DNA of 64,000 bases from Tubulanus polymorphus (lineage: Eukaryota > Nemertea > Palaeonemertea > Tubulaniformes > Tubulanidae): contig NC_134028.1 in the NCBI RefSeq assembly GCF_964204645.1, positions 10,273,001 to 10,337,000 of the forward strand, read 5' to 3'. Below, piece after piece: positions 54,109 to 61,779 of the stretch (within the stretch, counting starts at the first letter, position 1; every line of letters begins with the position of its first letter). The notes under the pieces are model-generated. The model was not told where the DNA came from. It made no database searches and worked only from the letters and a program-made list of their open reading frames with translations. A program made the position numbers and the translations under genes.

Positions 54109-54462
54109 TTATTCGAAATCTATTTCATGGTGCCCTTTTTCATTCTTACCTTTGTATATGAAATAGAAATCTCCAGAACATAATTCTTCTAAATCTTCAC
54201 TTGATAATCTATGAAATATATCTGGTAAATATGTTCTGAATTTATATTTATTTCCTTTTAATCCTTCATATTCTAAGTGGATATCTAATTTACTACCATA
54301 TTTGTTAGTAACTGTATCAATATTTGTAATTAGATATTTCCTATGGATTGTTAATTCTTTTAACTTCTTAAACTTATAATCTACTGATTTGACATTTGAA
54401 GTATCTTTTATTCTATCTAGAAATGATTTGTTGTTCTCATTGTGTGCTTGTTTACTCTCCAT
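54109..54462 (-). CDS. Small conserved Polinton protein, possible OB-fold (D)
   Basis: Intact, 117 residues: MESKQAHNENNKSFLDRIKD, then a core ITNIDTVTNKYGSKLDIHLE, KYKFRTYLPDIFHRLSSEDL and a closing KGKNEKGHHEIDFE. The order of the KYG strand, the aromatic YLP turn and a final acidic strand fits small OB-fold proteins that bind single-stranded DNA. That would suit protein-primed replication with strand displacement, but it is inference. In E the homologue is the first gene at the terminus; in A it sits at the opposite end. Confidence 0.65.
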   Translation of the reverse strand: MESKQAHNENNKSFLDRIKDTSNVKSVDYKFKKLKELTIHRKYLITNIDTVTNKYGSKLDIHLEYEGLKGNKYKFRTYLPDIFHRLSSEDLEELCSGDFYFIYKGKNEKGHHEIDFE

Positions 54463-54551
54463 TTATAATTCATATTTTTATTAAAATTTGATTAACACGT
54501 TATAATCCTGTTCATTATTTCCTTCTCTTTTGTTTCGTCTCTTTTAAATCT

Positions 54552-57500
54552 TTAGTATTCATCTAAATTACAACCATAAGCAACTGTATGAATTCCATCA
54601 TCTAAACTATATCTTTTATCATCGAATGGGTTTAGACTTATCTTCTCTATCTCTTCAATAAACATTTCATGATCTTCAGATCTTAAACATCTCATCTTAT
54701 GTTTTCTAACTTCTTCTTTGAATATACAATTGATGTAATCTTTGAAATGAATATTCTTTTCTACGACACTTTTGGTAATTCCTTTTAACTTTTTAGCTTC
54801 ATGTTCTTTAGTTTTATATGAATACATTTTAGATCTAATACCAATGAATTCAATCATTTCATCACCTCCTAATTCATCCTTAAACTTCCCGGGAACTTTT
54901 TTATTATCATTGTTAAATAATTCATGATTTTTAGGATTACTAAAATTAAAATGATGTTTTAATGTTTTTAAATCATCAGTTATGTTATTAGTTTTTATCT
55001 TTAATATGTAAGAATCAGAATTTCTTCACCTCCTAAGTCATCTTTGAATTTACCAGGCACCTTTTTATTATCATTGCTAAACAGTTCATTATCTTTAGGA
55101 TAATTACTGAAATTGAAATGATGTTTTAATGTTTTTTAATCATCTGTTATGTTATTAGTTTTTATCTTTAATATGTAACTGTCAGTATCAAAATATAAGA
55201 TTTCTATATGTTTTTCTCCAAAATAAGGTTGTAATACGTTATAGTAAAATTTATACATTAATAACTTTGATAATTCTAAAACTGAAGCACCAACGTAAAT
55301 TGGTTTATTAAATTTCATTGAAGTTCTTCTCATTTTAACAGCGGCTAAACTTTCATCAAATATTTTGTTACCCATAAATTTAGGATATGTTTGTAAATGT
55401 CAATTCTTTTACCATTACTAACTAACTCAATATCATTTCTATTTCTAATATTTTCACAAGTCTTACCATAGAATGCATTATTCATTAACTTGAAGAAATC
55501 TTTTTCGAAATCAGTTTTAGCTTTAGTTCTCTGTTTGGTGTTAAAATCTATATATTTTTCTAACCATTTAGATTGACTAAATGAAATATATCTATGTACT
55601 TTTTTTAGGATCATTCCTTGTTTTAGATAAAACTTTAACATTCTATAATGTACTACATAATTATATTTATCTTCTTGAGTTACCATTAACTTTTCTGTAT
55701 GAATATGATTTTCGGGTTTAATTCTTTTTTGATAATTTGATAATTCTTCATGTGTTACAGTTTTATGTTCTGGACTGTAAGCTAGATTTCTAGATTTGAA
55801 TTTAATATGTTCAGGATATTCCAAGTCTACAACAAAGAAGTAACCAGTATCTGAATCATCTGCAATATCTAGAATTCTTTTCTTCCAATCAAATTTATCA
55901 TTATTTTCATGTTGTAAAACTTCACTTATTTCAAATACTCTATAAGGTTGTGGTTCCATCATTGCCCATCCATAAAGATTATTTACAACTATATATAATA
56001 ATTTATATCGAGGATTATCATTTACATTGAAATATCTATCGCCTAATACACCTGAAACTCCTCCTCTTATAGATTTTTCAAATAATAATAATTGATCTAT
56101 ATTTGTTAACAAATCCATTTGTATATCTGTAAATTTTAATCCACAATCCCAAGTTAATCCTGGTGATGAATAACAATGGCAAGGATCAATATTAAAATAT
56201 TTTAGATTTACATCTCTAAACCTTTCAAATATATCCGATAATAATAATACACCAGATTTTAAATATAAATCTACTAATTGTCCATGATTTGTTATTTTAA
56301 AATGATTCCAAATATTTAATGTTCTATTATAGAATTCATCTTTAACATATTCATTTTTTAATTCATCATAAAACTGTTCTTTTAATAATTCAGTTATATT
56401 GAAATCATTATGTGATTTATAAAATGAATATGGAATTGTGCCTTTATATCTCATTAATTGAAAATCATCATTATTTGGATAGTGTTGCTTTAATATTCTT
56501 AATTCATCATCAACTAATGATTCTGATAAATTATCTAATGAACTACCTAAAAATCTATATGAATCTATAAATCTTAGACACCCAAATTGGAATGATATAT
56601 AATTCTCAGATGATTTAGCTAACATTTTAAATTTATATGTTGGTATTTTATCTTTTGATTTATATGCTCTTTGCTCTTTCTATTTATGACATAGCTTTCA
56701 ATTATGAAATATTACTGGAACATCAAAGTTAATTTTCTTAGCTTGTAAGTTACAATTCTCATGCGCTGCGCCTCTAAACTTTCCATTCAAATGATCATGG
56801 TCTCTTACTTTTTTATCTTTTAGATTAAATGTCTTTTCACAATAATAACATTTATCAGCAAACTCAAATTCTTCTTTATCTTCTGTCATTATAATTTCTT
56901 TATTTGTATCTAATACTTTACTAAATTCGATTTCATACTCAATTAATAGGTCACAAAAATGATTGATAACATTTTCATTTCTATAATTATAATATTCACT
57001 TTTAATTAGTTCTGGATAATCAGATTTTATATATAACCCGAAAGCTGCAGCTGATTGATGAATCTTTTTAATAGTATTTGTTATTAGAGGATCTGAATAA
57101 TCAATTATATCATTTTCATTAGAATTTAATTTCTTTCTTTTATAGTATAGTTCTTTTCAATCTTGATCAGTTAATTCTTTATTTAATGATTCAAAATCTC
57201 CATATATTACAAATGGTATTTTATTCTTGTAATCATATTTTTTTAATTCTAATATTTTATCCTTTTCATTTGGTAAAACTATCTTACAATAATCATGATT
57301 ATCACATAATTGTTTAAGATTTAATAATGCACTTTCATTACTGAATTTAGTTATACATTTTCTACATAGATATATTTGATTTTGGTTATTTTCTGATTTA
57401 AAGTATGAATCGATTTGTTTAATCCACATATAATGATTCTCATAATATAATATATCTATAACATCATTTGAATCATAATCTTTTGATAGGTATAGAGGTT

Positions 57501-58641
57501 CTAATGTATAATGTTTTATATTGTTACCTTTTGTTTATGGTAATTTGAGTAAATCAAACACATTTATTTTTATATTATTATCTCTTTCTATTTTTGGGAT
57601 ATTTTTAAATTTAACTGGGTAATTATCTATCTTATAATCATTTTCAAATGGTTTATAATGTTTTAATCTAAACTATGTGTAATATCTTTTGTTGGATGTA
57701 AGCAACTTATAATTGTCCATAGAAAATATTTATCATCAAAATTTTGTACATTTATTACAGCATTAGTTTTAAATGGTAATTTGATATAACTTGATCCGTT
57801 TATACTATCATCTTTATAATATGATGAATTATTTTCATCAATTGGTTTCGATTTAGTTTACTTATTATATTTTGTGTTATAAACATGTGAAGTCATAAAT
57901 ATTATTTCATCGAATATTAAACCTGATCCTTCAAAATATTTCTCTGCTATTTTAGTTTTTACTTCATTATAACATTTATCTAATTTATCATCTATATGTT
58001 GTTTAGATATAATATGTTGTGAATGAGAATTTATATTATATATTGGTTTATCTTCAGATTTTATAAACTTTACTTTAGAAGATAATTTTAGGGTATTCAA
58101 CATCTGTAATTATTTTTATAATATTTTTCATATTTTCTGAATGTTTTTTATTTTCTTCTAATGTTTTTCCTTTATGAATTTTAAACTCAATAGCTGCTGG
58201 ACCAATATCACTTTTAAATGCTTCGGTTATCTCTATATCTTTTTTATCATCTAATGAATAAATATAATTTCTTACATCTTCCATGTATGGTCTTTTATTG
58301 TTTAATTTATTTCTTATTCTTTTAATTGTCTTATGTTTCTTATCATTGTCATTATCAAAATAATCCTCACCTAAAATATCATTATTCATATTTCTAATAT
58401 GACTTTTAGATTTTAAATGTTCATTATAATATCTTTTATCACTGAATGATTGATTACATGTATCACATTTGTATGTTTCTTTTTCATTCTTTAATTCATC
58501 TAATTTAGTTTCTAATATATCATCTTCATATTCTAATTTCAATTTATTCTCTAAATGTGTTTTAATTTTATTGTGTCTTGATTTTTGGGATTTATCTATA
58601 TTGATTCTACATGTTGATCAGTAGTACTTATTTGCTTCCAT
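54552..58641 (-). pseudogene. Protein-primed DNA polymerase B (D), catalytic Asp lost
   Basis: Starts at 58641 with N-terminal zinc fingers (YKCDTCNQSF...H). Exonuclease motif I reads YGDFES (about 57200), followed by CYYCEKTF and DHDHLNGKFRGAAHENCN. Exonuclease II is deleted after FHN (about 56700). Exonuclease III is YLKSGVLLLSDIF, with Gly where BC has Asp. Motif A reads YIVVNNLYGWAM, with Val in place of the catalytic Asp. Motif B is LMNNAFYGKTC and motif C an uninterrupted YFDTDS. A tandem duplication of about 163 bp (54864-55190) repeats the region after motif C. Several frameshifts confirm it is dead. Confidence 0.93.
54864..55190 (-). repeat. Tandem duplication within the D polymerase gene
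   Basis: Two diverged copies of about 163 bp (54864-55026 and 55027-55190) encode the same region twice: ILKIKTNNITDDLKTLKHHF and FNNDNKKVPGKFKDELGG. The copies differ at roughly one base in ten, so the duplication is old or arose by recombination with another Polinton. Confidence 0.75.
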
Positions 58642-58649
58642 TTTAATAC

Positions 58650-59099
58650 TAATTTTTTTATTTTTTTATTGATTTTAGATGTTCAATGATTTAAATATGA
58701 ATTATTTCAATCACACTTTACTAACACTTTTAATGTTTAAAAATCTAACTCATACAAATATAAATATTGAAATATGTTTAAAATATATCTATATATCTAT
58801 TCTATAAGAGCTCGTACTCTCGTACTCTGATCTGAAAGCCTACTTTTCTAATTACTTATATATGTTATTCATTTATGTTTTATTCATGTATATGAATATT
58901 TTAAGAGTAATAGGGATAATAGGCTTTCATATCAAAGGTTGAGAGGTTGAGAAATTTTCCAAATGTTAAAATAATAATAATTTCTACTTGAATTAGGAGT
59001 GTACGCGACTAATTCAAGTAGAAATTATTGTTAGTTTCACATTTGGAAAATTTCTCGACCTTTCGACCTTTGGTATGAAAGCCTATTATCCCTATTACT
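58650..59099. repeat. Internal extra Polinton terminus (D, right side)
   Basis: Upstream of the polymerase start lie AGAGCTCGTACTCTCGTACTCTG and TACTTTTCTAATTACTT (an inner terminus at about 58858). A hairpin follows at 58906-59099, with outer ends AGTAATAGGGATAATAGGC and GCCTATTATCCCTATTACT but a different stem (ATTTTCCAAATG, ACTTGAATTAGGAGTG). It has the full architecture of a Polinton right end, yet the six bases after it (GATACA) do not match the left duplication, so it is not the functional end of D. Confidence 0.75.
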
Positions 59100-59240
59100 G
59101 ATACATATATAATTGGGTTTTGGAACAGTGTTAAAAGAGCACATACTGTCCATACATATTTGATTTATTGATCCACTTAAACTTTGTTTTCACAACATCC
59201 TCAACATACATTTGATCTTGTACAGGTAAAAAAGGTGGGA
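59100..59240. other. Unassigned filler between two Polinton right ends
   Basis: About 140 bases unlike the Polinton on either side (GGAACAGTGTTAAAAGAGC, CACTTAAACTTTGTTTTCAC). It could be host or other transposon sequence trapped when a second terminus was joined. No gene is seen. Confidence 0.5.
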
Positions 59241-59671
59241 TATGTAAATGCTTCAGTTATCTCTATTTCTTTTTTATTATCTAATGAATTAATATAATTT
59301 CTTACATCTTCCATGTATGGTCTTTTATTGTTTAATTTATTTTTTATTCTTTTAATTGTCTTCTGTTTCTTATCATTATCTTTATCAAAATAATCCTCAC
59401 CTAAAATATCATTATTCTTATTTCTAATATGACTTTTAGATTTTAAATGTTCTTTATAATATCTTTTATCACTGAATGATTGATTACACGTATCACATTT
59501 GTATGTTTCTTTTTCATTCTTTAATTCATCTAATTTAGTTTCTAATATATCATCTTTATATTTTAACTTTAATTTATTCTCTAAATGTGTTTTAGTTTTA
59601 TTGTGTCTTGCTTTTTGAGATTTATCTATATTGATTTTACATGTTGAACAGTAGTACTTATTTGTTTCCAT
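59241..59671 (-). pseudogene. Second copy of the polymerase N-terminus (D right end)
   Basis: METNKYYCSTCKINIDKSQK and a second finger YKCDTCNQSFSDKRYY...H. It closely matches 58250-58641, then ends abruptly after EIEITEAF at about 59241. It is a truncated duplicate of the polymerase start that came with the outer terminus, not a separate gene. Confidence 0.85.
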
Positions 59672-59674
59672 TTT

Positions 59675-60261
59675 AATACTAAATTTTTAATAAAATTGAT
59701 TTTAGAAGTTATTCATTTATATGTTATTCATATATATGAATATGAATTATTTCAATCACACTTTACTGACACTTTTAATGTTTAAAAATCTAACTCATAC
59801 AAATATAAATATTGAAATATGTTTAAAATATATCTATCTATCTATCTATCTATCAATCAAATCTATCTAGTCTATCTAGTCTATCTAGTCTATCTAGTCT
59901 ATCTAGTCTATCTAGTCTATCTAGTCTATCTAGTCTATCTAGTCTATCTAGTCTATCTAGTCTATCTAGTCTATCTAGTCTATCTAATCTATCTTATCTA
60001 TCTTATCTATCTAATCTATCTAATCTATCTAATCTATCTAATCTATCTAATCTATCTAATCTATCTAATCTATCTAATCTATCTTATCTATCTTATCTAT
60101 CTTATCTATCTTATCTATCTATCTATCTAATCTATCTATCTATCTATCTAATCTATCTATCTATAATAGCTCGACCTCCGACCTCTGGCTTGAAACCCAC
60201 AATTTCCTATTACTTATATGAAATTCATGTAAATTATGTTCATATATATGAATATTTTAAG
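59675..60261. repeat. Inner part of right terminal inverted repeat (D) with expanded microsatellite
   Basis: Inverted relative of 42158-42433, made longer by a microsatellite at 59826-60168. It includes AATATGAATTATTTCAATCAC, CTCGACCTCCGACCTCTGGC and the inner terminus ending TTCCTATTACT at 60214, followed by ATTCATGTAAATTATGTTCA. Confidence 0.78.
59826..60168. repeat. (TCTATCTAG/TCTATCTAA)n microsatellite
   Basis: About 340 bases of TCTA-based units, first a TCTATCTAG 9- to 10-mer array, then TCTATCTAA and TCTATCTTA variants, then plain TCTA. The left TIR has only a short GATAGATA run at the same place, so the expansion occurred in this terminus after it was joined to the element. The long open frame through it is an artefact of the repeat. 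Confidence 0.92.
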
Positions 60262-60418
60262 AGTAATAGGGACAATAGGGGTTCATATCAAAGCTTGAAA
60301 GGTCGAGCACATAAAAAATGAAAAAATAAATTCGAGAGTGCGAGAATTTATTTTTTTTTTTATTTTTATGAGCTCGACCTTTCGACCTTTGGTATGAACC
60401 CCTATTATCCCTATTACT
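60262..60418. repeat. Terminal hairpin of Polinton D, right
   Basis: A 157-bp palindrome with the same arms as 42004-42157 (AGTAATAGGG, GAGC(T/A)C, AATTTATTTTTT) and a loop near CGAGAGTGCGAG. It ends CCCTATTACT at 60418, immediately before the ATCGTC duplication. Confidence 0.88.
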
Positions 60419-60424
60419 ATCGTC
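60419..60424. other. 6-bp target duplication of Polinton D, right copy
   Basis: ATCGTC, identical to 41998-42003. Confidence 0.9.
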
Positions 60425-60922
60425 CTATTTCACCTACATAGAATTTATCACATTTACCACAAGGTATTTTATAAACTCCGCAGTCAATAGTATTATCTTT
60501 AGGTTTATTGGAACTTAAGTTGTTGATAAGCTTATTATTATATTTGAAAACTACTCCAATATCACACGCGCCTAAAGGTTTTTTAAACCGACTAAAGGAA
60601 GGAATATATGGGACATGCCATATATTTGTTTGAAAAATGTTTCATCAAATTGGAAGAAAGAACTTCCGACACATAAGTCAATCAATTCAAAAATACAATT
60701 AACTGGCATATCTACACCAGAAAATCCATAGTGGGTCCAATAGGCACATTAGTAAATAAAGATATCGCATCAAACGAAATGAATTTACAGCCCTGAGGAT
60801 TATAATCTTTAAGTCTGTCCATAAGATCAGCACTATGTTTAAGATGTGATTCAGAAAACGTACCCAGTAATGGTGAAAATAGTTTAGCAAGGTATTTGGA
60901 TAGTTCATATGACGGCGAGTTC

Positions 60923-60928
60923 CGTGTA
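60923..60928. other. Putative left target duplication of Polinton E
   Basis: CGTGTA directly precedes the AGTAATAGGG terminus. The partner copy would lie beyond the window. The prediction is that CGTGTA follows the far end of E and that the PLE RT resumes there. Confidence 0.5.
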
Positions 60929-61078
60929 AGTAATAGGGATAATAGGGGTTCATACCAAAGGTCGAACAGTCGAGTCAGTAAAAAATTAAAATAAATCCTC
61001 GCAAGCTCGAATTTATTCTAATTTTTTACTCACTCGCCCCTTCAACCTTTTATATGAACCCCTATTATCCCTATTACT
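60929..61078. repeat. Terminal hairpin of Polinton E
   Basis: A 150-bp palindrome with the same outer 50 bases as D's hairpins (AGTAATAGGGATAATAGG, CATACCAAAGGTCGAACAG) but its own stem (GTAAAAAATTAAAATAAATC) and loop (CTCGCAAGCTCGAA). It ends CCCTATTACT at 61078. Confidence 0.85.
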
Positions 61079-61381
61079 CTTAAAATATTCATGTTTTAAA
61101 AGTGAGAGTAAAATGTTAACAGAATAATCTAGAAAATAAGATCAAATATAGATTTCGAATGATAAAATATAATTTTCAACATAAAAAGGAACGAGGATTA
61201 ACGAGTAAAATAATTCATATTTAAAACATTAAATATTCATATTTATATTTATATGCGTTAGATTCTTATTTTTAAACATAAAAAGTGTGAGTAATTAACG
61301 AGAATAATTCATATTTAAAACAGCGAATATTTATATTTGAATAACTTCTAAAATCAATTTTAATAAAAAATTTATATTACA

Positions 61382-61740
61382 ATGGAGAGTAGTAAACAAG
61401 TACACAGTGAGAACAACAAATCATTTCTAGATAGAATAAAAGATATCACAAATGCTAAATCTGTAGATTATAAATTTAAGAAGTTAAATGAACTAACAAT
61501 TCATAAGAAATATCTAATTACAAATATTGATACAGTTACTAACAAATACAGAGATAAATTAGTTATTCACTTAGAATATGAAGGATTAAAAGGAAATAAA
61601 TATTAATTTAAGAACATATTTACCAGATAGATTTCATAGATTATCCAGTGAAGATTTAGAAGAATTATGTTCAGGTGATTTCTATTTCATATATAAAGGT
61701 AAGAATGAAAAAGGGCACCATGAAATAGATTTCGAATAAA
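61382..61740 (+). pseudogene. Small conserved Polinton protein, possible OB-fold (E)
   Basis: MESSKQVHSENNKSFLDRIK and ITNIDTVTNKYRDKLVIHLE match 54109-54462 closely; a one-base change near 61602 shifts the frame, and the C-terminal part (TYLPDRFHRLSSEDLEELCS, then HHEIDFE) continues in another frame to the TAA at 61740. It lies 40 bases upstream of the polymerase start and is read in the same direction. Confidence 0.78.
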
Positions 61741-61779
61741 ATATGTAAAATCAATTTTAATAAAAAATTGGATATTAAA

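Larger units (their letters stand above)
42004..60418. mobile_element. Polinton D, complete with both termini
   Basis: 18,415 bp between exact 6-bp duplications. It begins AGTAATAGGG and ends CCCTATTACT, as expected for Polintons (5'-AG ends). Plus-strand block: HNH nuclease, two small membrane proteins, integrase, ATPase. Minus-strand block from the right: polymerase, OB-like protein, minor capsid, small proteins, structural protein, coiled-coil protein, capsid, zinc-finger protein, small protein. The blocks converge at about 45980-46390. The right end carries an extra copy of a terminus and polymerase start (59100-60418). No adenain-type protease was found. Confidence 0.9.
60419..60928 (-). 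mobile_element. Penelope-like element, RT and GIY-YIG start
   Basis: On the minus strand, SYELSKYLAKLFSPLLGTFS and GCKFISFDAISLFTNVPIGP are the RT region typical of Penelope-like elements (catalytic Asp in SFDAISLFTNVPI). After decayed sequence comes CGVYKIPCGKCDKFYVGEIG, the GIY-YIG start, which continues across Polinton D at 42003. At least one stop (about 60722) and a deletion of much of the RT are present. The right edge at 60928 is not the PLE end but the start of Polinton E. Confidence 0.82.

Noticed and set aside
59099-59105. 59099 as the true right end of Polinton D
   Set aside because: The following bases GATACA do not match the left duplication ATCGTC, whereas those after 60418 do.
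59819-60130. A 103-codon frame of repeating Tyr-Leu-Val/Ile
   Set aside because: It is a translation of the TCTA microsatellite and has no start or flanking gene signals.
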